NCBI GenBank assembly: GCA_019054805.1
Contig: JAHQIY010000001.1
Location: forward strand, 4,354,501 to 4,418,500
Direction: 5' to 3'
DNA: 64,000 nt
DNA from: Brachionus manjavacas
Taxonomy: Eukaryota > Rotifera > Eurotatoria > Ploima > Brachionidae
Position 1 is the first letter of the stretch; every line of letters begins with the position of its first letter. Under the pieces are notes generated by a model. It had not been told where the DNA came from. It ran no database searches and was given only the letters and a program-made list of their open reading frames with translations. Positions 35,453 to 46,330 of the stretch are shown here, piece after piece. Made by a program: the position numbers and the translations under genes.

Positions 35453-36647
35453 GTATTTCTAATTTATTTGTAGCTATATTTCCGAGTATTAGGGACAACA
35501 TTTTATTTTACGTTAATCTTTCAAACAAGGAAATATAGTGTAAGTAAAGTTAATTGTTATAATTGATTGTTTAAAACAAATTTTTTTTTTTAATATTTTT
35601 TAATTTTAAATCGATCTTAAATGATCTTATAAAATGTACAAATCATTAGATAGAAGGCTTTATTAAAATTAAAGTATTTATTTAACCCTTTAAATCAGAA
35701 AAAGCTAAATTTTTCTTGATATAAATAATCTTCAAATTATCTTCTAAGATATACTCAATTATCTAATTCTTAATATTTTAGAAGATATGATAAGAATTAA
35801 AGTTTTTTTTTAATTTTAATTTTTTTTTTAAATCGTAAATTTATCATCGAATATTAGTTAAACTATGAAATAAAAACTAATTCAATTAGTTTTAGTATAA
35901 TTATAGTTTAATTTCTTTTTTAATACTAAACCAAAATTCAAATTTAAATAAAACATTCTCAAAATTTTAAAATAAAATCTATGTTTTCTTTAATTCTATT
36001 CTTTTATTTAAATATCATAATAGTTAAAACAAATTTATTTTTGCTCCATTTTTTTTCGTTTATAATAATACTAATAAAATAAATTAAAAAATTATAATTT
36101 GAATTTAATTTTTTGAAAAATCTAATATTAAAAATTCAAAAATTTTTAATATTTAAAAGCTTGCTGAACATAGCTTACTTTATTCATATACTCATTAGAA
36201 TTTTTTAAATTGAATCATACAAATATTTGTCATCAGCAAATAAAATGATAAAAAAATTTTAAGAAATTATTTTGTTTTTATAATATATAGGTTAAATTTT
36301 ACCTAAATTTTAGAATTTTGTTCAAAAATCAATATTTTAAATGAAAATTTAGCAATCATTCTGTTTTATTTTATTTTTTTTTATTTTTTAAAATAAAATT
36401 GGATCATTAATCATTGCCTTTTATTAAATTCATAGCAAAAATAATACTTAAACACATGTTGTTTATTTGTAGCTTAGAATTTCCTTTATTGAAAAAAATA
36501 GGGTAAAAAATAAATTTCATTTGAATACCATCTTATTTTATTATGTTTTCTAACTTTTTTTTTCAATTTTTTATTTTCAAAAGAGCAAATCTAAATCATA
36601 GAAAAATTTAAGTTTTTTTTATCATTTGTCATAAAACTAGATTCTAT

Positions 36648-36731
36648 TTCATAATCTTTAGAGCTTTATTTACTGCATAATTAAATGAATTCTATTTGAA
36701 TTTAATATATAGATTAGTCAAATTTAATGTA
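36648..36731. repeat. 84-bp direct repeat, copy 2 (empty site)
   Basis: This matches 35248-35331 at an offset of exactly 1400 and continues directly into TTTCTAATT, the sequence that follows the insert in copy 1. Confidence 0.85.
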
Positions 36732-37379
36732 TTTCTAATTGAAACAATATATTTTCTAGAATTTAAAACAAGCTCATTTTCAACCTCAATTTTGAATAGG
36801 TTCAATTATTTTAAAAGGATTTACATCAATAATTTGAGCCATTCAGTTGTTTATTATTTAGCATTTAGATGGCGTTTGGATAAAATTAACTGTCATTATG
36901 TGGATACAAATTTTAATTAAAATTTTTTATTGATTATTTTAAAATGACTAAAAATTTAAAATAAATTTCAAGATAATCAAAAAATTATTAATTAAAAATT
37001 TCAAGAGAAATTTTTGGTTTATTGAAATAGGTGTTCAGCTAGTGTCAGAGAATTCCAACAATTTTTGAACTAGCAAATTTTTTTTCTTTAAACGCTCGAA
37101 TTTGTTTTTAATTTTTATGTAATCATGCTTTTATATTAACATTTTATTTTGTCTTTAACTAATGTATAGTCTAATTCATAAAATTTACATATTTCAATTA
37201 GACTTTAATACGGTTTAAAACTTTTTTAAAATCATGAAATCTAATCACCAATGGTCCTATTTTGTTTCTATTAGAAACTGTGACACACTTTAGACTTAAT
37301 CATACGATCTTTTTTGTATATTTAAATAAAACAAAACAGATAAAAATTAAATTTTTTTCTTTACTAAAATTTTTTAGAT

Positions 37380-38535
37380 ATGAACTTTACGTACACAGAC
37401 AACCCGGGCTATATTGACCTGGTGGTTGGTGTATACCAAGGCATGAGTTGGTACTATCGAGCCGACAATTGGGATAATTACACATTTCCACAAAGTTTTT
37501 TTGACGATTTTCGAAAATACTATTTTTTTAAACTAGAAGAATCTTATCCAATTTTGTTTTTGGCAATAATTTTCACATTGATTCGATATGCATTTGAACA
37601 CGCCATTTGTCTGGTAATTTTCATACATTAAAACACCAGGATTTTTTCAAGCCAGTTTTAGCCTTTAGTTAGATATCTTAAAGTGGACGACAAATCAGAT
37701 AGAGAAAAATTTCCAGAAAGCTGCTGGAAATTTGTAGCCTATTCATTTTTGTGGGGCTACACATGCTACTTGCTGATATTTGATGGTCGATTTAATTATT
37801 TTACTGACACTGACTTAGTATGGGATGGTAATTATTAATTAAAAATTTTTCAAATTTTTTTTTCAATTTTTTTGTTCAGACTGGACAATAGGAGTGACAG
37901 TGCCTGATGAAATTAAGTTAATCTACTTTGTGGAATGTGGCTTCTATTTGCATTCGATCTATGCTACCATTTACATGGATGCTTGGCGAAAAGACTTTTA
38001 TGTTATGTTGCTACATCATGTGCTCACATTAACTTTAATTATAGTGTCCTATGCGACCAGATACCACAAAATAGGAATCATGGTTCTTTTTGTTCATGAT
38101 GTAACTGATATTTTACTCGAATTTACCAAATGCAATGTTTATTTGAAGAAAAGAAATAATAAATTTTATCCTTTGCATGAGACAATTTCAAATTATGGTT
38201 TTGCCGCATTCACCATTGCCTGGTTTGTATTTAGACTTTATATGTACCCGTTGAAAATTTTATACGCCACTGGAGTGGTATCAGTGCATCGAGCTTACCA
38301 TCGGGGTGCAGGACTTTATGGATTTTTTAATTCTCTTCTCTTGATCCTACTTATGCTCAACATTTATTGGTTCTACGTAATAAAATTAAAATTTATTTTT
38401 GAAAAATTTATCTATTTTTTTTTTATTTAGTTCGTCTTATTGTTTTTGTACAAGGTAGCAACTGGTCAGTTAAAAGAGATTAGCGATACGAGAGACATAG
38501 AAGAGGAAAAGCAAAAGCAAAAAAAATCAGATTAA
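37380..38535 (+). CDS. Ceramide synthase (TRAM-LAG1-CLN8 domain)
   Basis: Four exons: 37380-37613, 37662-37827, 37880-38376 and 38431-38535, giving 333 residues. It is an ER multi-span enzyme that acylates sphingoid bases to (dihydro)ceramide using acyl-CoA. The Lag1 motif is complete: LLHHVLTLTLIIVSYATR with His179-His180, then LFVHDVTDILLEF with His206-Asp207. Other family features are AIGL-type HAICLPLVRYL, CWKFVAYSFLWGYTCYLLIF, YFVECGFYLHSIYATIYMDA and WRKDFYVMLLHH. The C-terminus is short, acidic then lysine-rich (EEEKQKQKKSD). There is no homeobox-like region, unlike many vertebrate CerS. The exon 2 acceptor must be the CAGTTTTAG ending at 37661, as the nearer TTTAG breaks the frame. 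TTTTTTAG lies 2 nt before the ATG, suggesting a 5' UTR intron or trans-splicing. Confidence 0.93.
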
Positions 38536-40800
38536 AATTAAACAATAGTGTATGACGGCTAAGCATAATTCGTGGCTTTGATAACTTGTTTTTAAATTAA
38601 AATTTTTGTTATAATTATTGAAAAATATTCTTTTTGGAAATAAATAGTAACACTAAATTTCTAAAAAACTTTTATTTACAAAATTATCAAAAGATGAATC
38701 ATACTATTTATCATTTTTTTATCTGTTAAAGCGAAAAATAAAAGTAAAAAAAGAGCAATTAATTAAAGAAATTCTTTTGTACGGCATTGCTTATTTTCCA
38801 CTTGATTCACTTTTTGGTTAATTAACGTAAATTTACGCTAATTGACGTAATATGGTAAAAAAAGTAACAGAACATTGAACTTTAAATTTTATTCAATGTT
38901 CTGCTGTATTCAGTAATAAATTGATATTTTTTATGTATTAATTATTCGACCGATAGCCATCTTTTTCAAAAGCCTCATAAAAAGAACCAGTGAATTTTAG
39001 AGCAAAAAATATAAAAAAAATATATTTTACTAAATTTAATCCCAATTTTATATCAATTATTGGCAATTTTTTTAAAAAATTACTGTTTTAAATTTTTAAT
39101 CAGGAATTGTTAAACGCAATAAAAATCAATAAAATAAGAAAAATTATATATTTTGAAAAAAGGTCGAATATTGATAGAAACAGTCCAAAAGTTAAGTTTT
39201 TTTAACTTTTTTTCTGAAAATTTTATGATTTCTATGCTAAAATTTTACAAAATTATTAATCTATTTTATAATTTTTCAAATATTTTGCTTTGTTTTAATT
39301 TTTTTAGTCCAAACTTAACCACTGCCATAAAAAACTCTTAAAATTGTTTTTTTTATTATTCTAAATTTAGTTTATAGCTTTTAAAAAAATTGCTTAAATT
39401 TTTGTTTATTAAATTATTAATTATATTATACTTTATTTTTTCAAATATTTTTCAAAAAAAATCTGGGTCTGGTCAATTTTGTAATCAATTGATCATAATT
39501 TTTATCTTAATAAACTTATTAGTTAGTTATATGTTAATTTTGGTAAAAAAAAACATGAAAAATTAATTTTCTATGATTTATAAGTAAATATAATCATAAA
39601 AGTATTTTAAGGTAATAAAAGGTAATAAAATTAATTAAAGTAATTTTCAATTTTATTAAATGTTCGTTATGAATCATTTGATTTTGTTTTCTGACGATTA
39701 TTTTTCAAATTGTTTAACGCATAATATCATGCGAATCTAAATTTACTTTTGGACAGTAAAAATTTTTACACTTTTTAAAAAATTTTTATTAAGTGACCTT
39801 TGAATTAATGTGCTGGTTAATTTTTTGACCACTAGTCATAATATTTACTTGACTTGTTTTTGAAGGTTAGTTTTATGATCAAAAACACTTTCTTAATATC
39901 TTGATCTATAATTTATTTTCAATCATAAAATTTATCCTAAAATTTGATACTGTCTTGTTAGAAGTTTTATTTTGGTAATGTTTATGGTCAAGAAAAATAC
40001 TCTAAAAACTTAATGTCAATTCTACTACTGCTGTCTACTACATGTCAATTTTCTGGCCATTTTTCTAAATATACATTTTTTAACCTTATAAACTTATCAG
40101 TATTATTTGAAAAAACAAAATATTGTACTTTTAATAATTTGGTCAAAAAATTAACTTGTAGAAGACAGCAAAAAAGATTTATTTGTAAATTTTCTTTAAA
40201 ATTTTGTCTAACTGACTGATTATACGAGGTGTTTTTCTAATCAAACTCTTATTATTTATCACGTAGGAAATTCCAGCACTCCGAGCTTTCATTTAACTGC
40301 TTCAAGAAGAATATCTTGTGTTTCATGTATAGTCCTATAATAATATACCTATAATAAATATAAAAATATATATAACATTTACTTTTTGCTCTATTTTATG
40401 TGTTTTTTCAATTTTTTAAAAAATCAAAAATAACATCTACAAATCTCAAAATTAACGCTTAGGTGGCTGAAAGGGAGAATTAATATTCATTCCAAACAGC
40501 TAAAGGATTTTATCCCAAATTATTTTTAAAATAAATAAATAAATATAAAAATACCAAAAATAGAAAATATTAAAACTTTGACTTTTTTATAATAATGTAA
40601 ATAAAATATTGAAATTAGTTTAGAATATTGAAAAAGCTTTTTTTGTTATTATATTTTATAAAGAATAATTTCTTATTAAATATTACTCTAAAAAATTATG
40701 TAATTTTATGTTGAAAAATTTCAATATTCTATATTTTTATATTTTTTTATTTTATTGGGTTATTAATCATCTTTTCTTGAGAAACTAGTCATTTTAGATC

Positions 40801-40832
40801 CTGAATAAGGCCATTATGGTCGAAACGCGTCG
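40801..40832 (+). ncRNA. Degenerate hammerhead-ribozyme-like motif
   Basis: CTGAATAAG, GCC-ATTAT-GGT and CGAAACGCGTCG have the layout of a minimal hammerhead: a CUGANGA-like core, a stem-loop II (GGCC paired with GGTC) and a GAAAC core. The palindrome ACGCGT follows, as in dimer-forming hammerheads of Penelope-like elements. The core G8 is replaced by T, so it is probably an inactive relic. No Penelope-type coding region lies nearby. Confidence 0.35.
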
Positions 40833-42884
40833 ATTAAATAAATAATTTCGTTTTTGTAATTAAAAAATTTTTTTTGAAAAATTTTTAATGATGTTTTTGG
40901 TTTAATATTTGTATCTTGAATAAAAAAATATTTTTTATTTAAATAACAAATATTTATTATTTTTATAGTCCTTCTACCATCTCTAAGTTCAAAGTTTCCA
41001 ACATACGTCATATTTAATTTGGTATGTTGTTAATTTGCTTTACTGAAGCTTTACTTGCATTTAAGAAGATAACATGTAGCTTTGAATTGTCGTGTGGATA
41101 AAAGTTGATAGTCTCATTTACTAAAAAATACAAATGTTTAAAGATTAGAAATTAATTAATAATTCAAACGTTTTTTTGTAAACAAATTGTTTCCAATTTT
41201 TTTGCTAAAACACTCCATCTTAATTAAGAGAAGTGATTCAAAAATAGAAGCTAATGAATTCGAAACCGAAATTGGACGAGAGCCACAAGGGCAATTAGTT
41301 ACTCTTTTTTGGAATCGGGGTAACAATTGAAACATTGAATAAATTTGGTAGGTTACCAAATCTTAACGAAGCATTAAAAAACCACGTTGTGATTGTAATT
41401 AATTGAAACTTGATTCAGTCGATTTGCTCCGCTTTAAAGCAATCAAAACTTAATTTCCTGATAAGAGTCTGCAAAAAACTGAGCATAGAATTCTGAAAAT
41501 TCATTATTATAAAGTTTGATGGAGCATTTGTTTACAAGGTTTCGTGAATTCTTAAATCTGCTTATTTTCCTCCAAAAAATGTCACATCCATAGTCTTTTC
41601 ACTTACTCAAATTAGAAATTTTGCTTTGCTTAATTGCTTTGCTAAAACAAGTTGATTGCCACGAATAAAATCACTAAAAAAACTTTCAAAGCATTTAGCA
41701 CGTTTGTGGTCACAATTCCAGTCACAAATAAGGATACAGTTTTCATTTGAGTGAGTTTCTGAATGATTTTCAATCGATGATAAAGTTGATTTAAATTTTC
41801 AGATCCTTTCAAGTTTATTGTTTATATATGAGAGTCAAGACTGTATTTACTAAAGATTATTTCCTAAAAGTGATGAAAAATTCCAAAAGTATCAAATATT
41901 TAAAAATATTGATCTTGAATCAATTTCGATCAATCATTTAGTCATTTAAAAATTAATGTCAAAACTCTTGACTTAGCGAAAGTGGCCCAAGATATAAATA
42001 ATATTTATTTTTTTCGATTTCAATCTTAAGAGTTAAAAAAATATTTCAAAAAAAAATGTTGAAATTTGCTTAATTCTCAAGATTTAAACTTAATAATTTT
42101 CTTATTTTATTTAAATTTTTAAATATTTATTTTTCTTTATTATTTTTGTTATTTTTTTGTTATTTTTTTATTATTTCTTTATTATTTTGTTATTTAAATT
42201 TAATCTGAAAAAATCAAATTTTTTGGAGTTTAAGGCTAAAAATTTGGATAAAATTAGAAAAATATTTTTTTCCATTTAAGACGCAATATTTAGCATTCAA
42301 TTTTATTTTAAAAAAATTCCTTCGATTTCTTTTTTTAAAAAATTAATCTATTCAATAAATTCATTGATAATTGACTTTTAAATTTTGATCAAAGATTTTT
42401 CCAACTAAAAACAAAATAAAAAAAATTAATCTAAAAAATCATTTTTAAATTACAAATGTATTTTGATCTTATTATGAACTTTATTCTTTGGTGTTATCAT
42501 TTTTAGTCAAAACTAAAAAATGCATTAAAATATTTAAGACTATTTGAACTAAATTTTTTCCAAACGCCATTTACTGCTGCAAAATTTAATTGTAAACAAG
42601 AGAAAAAATTATTTATCAGGTAGACGACACTAAAAAACTTAAATTTAAAAGACGCTCATAATCACAATTAGATTTTTCCCCTTTTCTAAATTTACTTTTC
42701 CAAATGGCATATGATTTCATTAAGATTTTCATACTTAACCTTATTATTGACTTACACGAGACAAAGTCTCATTGACGAACTCTTAATAGTGAAACTAACA
42801 GTTATTGGAATGCTAATAATCATTTTAAATTGGATTAGTTCATTTCTTAATCATTGTGTGTTTGGAACGAGTGGTTTTTGGAAA

Positions 42885-42945
42885 TGTGGTTTCCAAATAA
42901 ATTCAAGTGGCCAGCGCAAAGATCGGATTTAAATCCTCATTAATG
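42885..42945 (+). pseudogene. Tc1/mariner transposase relic
   Basis: NKFKWPAQRSDLNPH is read at about 42891-42940. It closely resembles the WPAQSPDLNPIE box around the second catalytic Asp of Tc1-like transposases. Stops follow at once and no other domain survives. Confidence 0.5.
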
Positions 42946-43014
42946 ATTTCCTTGAAGTATGAAGTGTAAATGCTAGTTAAATGCTGACGAAACAAAGCAC
43001 TTGAACTCAGTGGA

Positions 43015-43215
43015 ACAAGAAGTCTTCAGCAGTACCTTGAAAATTGTAAAAAGTGGTCACCTGAATGGAAAATGAGTTTCAACTATCAGAAAAGTGTGAT
43101 CAAGCACAATGCTAGTAAGAATGTATGTAATGACTACAAAATCAATGGAAAAACAATTTCTGCGACTTAATGCGTACTTGAACTCATTATCATCAGTGAC
43201 TTAAAATCCAATGAA
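43015..43215 (+). pseudogene. LINE reverse-transcriptase fragment
   Basis: LQQYLENCKKWSPEWKMSFN, YKINGKTISAT and LELIIISDLKSNEQ match the order of the post-catalytic RT region of CR1/Jockey-like LINEs, with a stop between the last two. The inverted-repeat element at 43220 follows directly. Confidence 0.5.
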
Positions 43216-43219
43216 CAAT

Positions 43220-43410
43220 CTAAGCGAACAGCAGTACACTTGATGTGGTAACCCGAAACATTACCAATACAAGCATCTTTAAAAATACAATCGATAAACA
43301 ACTTGGGTTTTGATAAAACGGATATTTCCTACAAATGATTTCATATCTACTGATAAACAAAAATGGACAGATGCTGTACAAAAACATTAAGTGTACTGCT
43401 GTCCGCTTAG
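43220..43410. mobile_element. 191-bp inverted-repeat element (TA-flanked MITE)
   Basis: The ends CTAAGCGAACAGCAGTACAC and its mirror (ending GTCCGCTTAG) pair over about 27 bp with two mismatches. If the TA at each end is the target duplication, it behaves as a Tc1/mariner-type MITE. A Tc1 transposase relic lies 280 bp upstream. It is non-coding. Confidence 0.7.
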
Positions 43411-44911
43411 ACAGGGCATCTACTGGCTCCATTGCTTGAGATTCGGATCCCAAAAGCATAAATTACTTTTATCACTTCTTCTAAAATAATACATGTTCAA
43501 TTATAACAAACTATAAAAGATCAAGATTAATTGTTTTTCTTTTAAATTCTAAAATTAGATTTATAAATTATTTTTATTCTATTACAATTGAATTATTTGA
43601 AAATGCATGAGTAATTGATTACTATATTAAGTTACATGATATCTAAATGTAACTTTTCTCATTTTTGATTTTTATTTTTTACTTTAAAAAAATTTTTTTT
43701 AATCTGAATTTCAAAGCTTTTTAGCATATTTCTTATTTCTTTATTTTTATTTTCAGACAAACAGTTTACTCCCAAAACCGACAATTACCAGGAATATTTA
43801 ATAAAAATAAGTTTTATCACACAGTTATAAAGAAAAATGATTGGGGTTCTTTTTCCAGGGAACGTCCAGGTGTCGATTTGGTGATCGACTCCTTGCCTTA
43901 AGCCCACGATCAATTTGACAGGCTAGTTCTAACAGAAGCTCACCCTAATTTTTGATTTAATTTTGATTTTCATTTTTTTCCTTGGATTTTTGATTACCTT
44001 CATTACTTAAATAATTATTTTGTTATATTTCTTTCCATAAATAGAATCTTGTTATCACTGACCATGATTTCATCATTCAATAAAATATTTTAATCTTTCA
44101 AATTATCTGAAATTACTATTTTCAATTCTAAGACAACAATGACTCTTTACATATCTTTGTTTATTTGCAGTCTTTTTTCCTAATGCTCGTTCAAGCATCT
44201 AAATTAAGAGCTACATATTTGACTTTCCTATTTTTCTAATTTCCACAAAGTGAACGCTTTTAATTGATGAAACATGACTAAAAAGTTTGTCAAAAAAGTC
44301 AAATAAGATTTTACTTTAATTTATATTACATTAAGAAATTAGCTCGGAACGGTCATAGAACCCTTTATTCAGTCTACATTAATAAGAAAAAAAAATTCTA
44401 GATTAAAAAGGAAGGAAGAAGAAAAATGTGATTCAACTTTAATGTTAAATTTAATGAGTGCAATAAGAACTGTAAGCTTTTGCATGGGTTGACAATAAAC
44501 TTATTATTAATTTATGAATATTTTATTCCCTAGCATAAAAAGTGTTCTTTTGTATCCTTTATCTTTGAGTCCTTTTTTGCCTAGAAAAAAAAGTGTTCTT
44601 TTGTTTATTTAAGTGTAATTTACGTTTACGTTAAGACATTTAAGAAGTCTTGAGCTTTGTCGTTTTTGGAATAAACAAGTGGCATAGAAAAATGGGGTCC
44701 GGGTGGAGCCATGGTTTAAGGAATCAGTTTAATTAAATAATTAAGATAAGAGAGGATTTTTTTATATTTGTTTTATTAGCAAGAAACAATGTAGAGGCTT
44801 ACTAACAAAAGGACGCAAAAAAACACTTTTTATTCTAAGCATAAAAGGATTCATAGAAAAGTACACAAAAGGACAAAATATTCTCCTCACCATAATGGGG
44901 ATATTGAAAAG

Positions 44912-46260
44912 ATGTTTGACAGTAGAGTGATAGAAAAAAGATTAGAGAAATTGGATAGGACAAAATCGATGGGAAGAGACAAGGTGTCATGGATGGTCCT
45001 AAAGAATTGTTCTGATGAATGGGCTAGGGTACTTCAAGTTATTTACAAAAAATCATACAATGAGAGGATGGTGCCTAGTGAATGGGATTTGGTTACTATT
45101 ACACCGATCTTCAAAATAGGAGATAAATTAAATGAGGAAAACTACAGACCGATGTCTTTGACGTCAGTGTGCTGTAAAACAATGGAAGGAATAATTAGAG
45201 ATGAGATGATGAAATTTTTTTATGTGAATAATTTGATTTCGAGGCAACAACATGGGTTCGTAAGGAAAAGGGCCTGTGTAACTAATTTATTGGAATACCA
45301 GAATCTAGTAACAAAAAGTTTAATGGAGGGAAATTCAGTTCATGTGCTGTTTACTGATTTTTCAAACGCATTCGATAAGGTTTTACACAACAAATTAATT
45401 AATTAGTTGAAAGTATATGGGATACAGGGAAAGATGCTGAGTTGGGTGGAGGCCTTTCTAAGATGAAAGAAACAATGTGTTGTTTCGGGAGATGTAGAAT
45501 CGGCCTGGGAAGTGGTTACCAGTTCTGTACCTCAAGGTTCGGTGCTTGGGCCTTTTTTGTTTGTGGTTTACATAAACGACTTACCGGAATGTCTGAATAA
45601 TGTGTGCAAGATGTATACGGACGTCAAAAAGGTAAAAGCGGTTTACAAGTATGGAGCTGAAAATGAGCTACAAGAGGATATATATAATACAGTCGAATGG
45701 TGTAGAGCTTGTTCGATGAGACTTAATGGGTCAAAGTGCAAAGTGGTGTATTTTGGCAAGGAAAATCCAAAAAAGAAGTACTTAATTGAGGAAAATGGAA
45801 GTAAAATGGTAGTGAAAAAAACTGATAAAGAAAATGACTTGGGAGTAATCAAAACAAAAGATGGTAAATTTTCAGCGCAAGTGGAAGCTGGAATGAATAA
45901 GGCGAGTTGGATGTTTGGAAGATTGAGGAAGACTTTTAAATATTTTGACATATATTTGTGCAAAAATTTGTATTCTACCTTTGTAAGAACATACTTAGAG
46001 TTCGCGTCATCAGAATGGAATACTCTATCAAAAAATTATTTAAAAAAAAATAAAAGGAGTTCAGAGGAGAGCAACAGGTATGGTTTTGGAAATAGGGAGC
46101 ATGAAGTATGAAGAAAGGTTGAAGAAGTTAGGATATACCGGCCTGGGTATAAGAAGAAAGAGGTGTGACCTTATACAGAAAATATAACATAGGTTAGTAG
46201 AGGTGGCTCTGGGAATAAAAATAGGAAGAAATAATAAAGGCAGGCCACACACACATCAGA
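44912..46260 (+). pseudogene. CR1/Jockey-like LINE reverse transcriptase, inactivated
   Basis: The reading frame contains LDRTKSMGRDKVSWMVLKN, PIFKIGDKLNEENYRPMSLT, FTDFSNAFDKVLHNKL (first catalytic Asp kept), SSVPQGSVLGPFLFVVYIND and KMYTDVKKVKAVYK. The usual A/YADD box is YTDV, so a catalytic Asp is lost. The later VQRRATGMVLEIG and MKYEERLKKLGYTGLGIRRK are the usual C-terminus. Breaks are TAG at 45404, TGA at 45464, a frame change in the A run near 46045, and a stop at about 46186. No endonuclease was found upstream, so it is 5'-truncated. It ends next to a (TAC)n microsatellite. Confidence 0.88.
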
Positions 46261-46271
46261 TCGTTGGAGAT

Positions 46272-46273
46272 GT

Positions 46274-46328
<55 letters not shown>

Positions 46329-46329
46329 C
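46272..46329. repeat. (TAC)n microsatellite
   Basis: About 19 perfect TAC units directly follow the LINE C-terminal region, in the position of its 3' tail. Some LINE families end in short tandem repeats rather than poly(A). Confidence 0.95.
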
Positions 46330-46330
46330 A

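Larger units (their letters stand above)
29162..37379. other. Gene-free region with repeats between IPO7 and ceramide synthase
   Basis: There is no convincing exon in 8.2 kb. The region holds an inverted-repeat element (about 30418-30957), a pair of abutting perfect palindromes (32496-32543), a truncated LINE insertion with a 24-bp target duplication (32951-33872), a LINE C-terminal relic (about 34490-34920), a 70-bp copy of a ceramide synthase exon (35166-35235) and an 84-bp direct repeat (35248 and 36648). The rest is homopolymer-rich A/T sequence. Confidence 0.6.
38536..44690. other. Gene-free region with decayed transposons
   Basis: No exon is recognised. The region holds a short hairpin (38868-38902, arms AGAACATTGAA), a degenerate hammerhead-like motif (40801-40832), a Tc1/mariner relic (about 42885-42945), a LINE RT fragment (about 43015-43215) and a 191-bp inverted-repeat element (43220-43410). 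AATAAA for the ceramide synthase transcript is at about 38639. Confidence 0.6.

Noticed and set aside
43220-43459. 79-codon minus-strand frame
   Set aside because: It spans the inverted-repeat element and has low-complexity hydrophobic content; no domain is seen.
44695-44722. Stretch similar to 50758-50790 as a defined LINE 5' end
   Set aside because: Only about 28 nt are shared and with mismatches; there is no coding region directly attached at either place.
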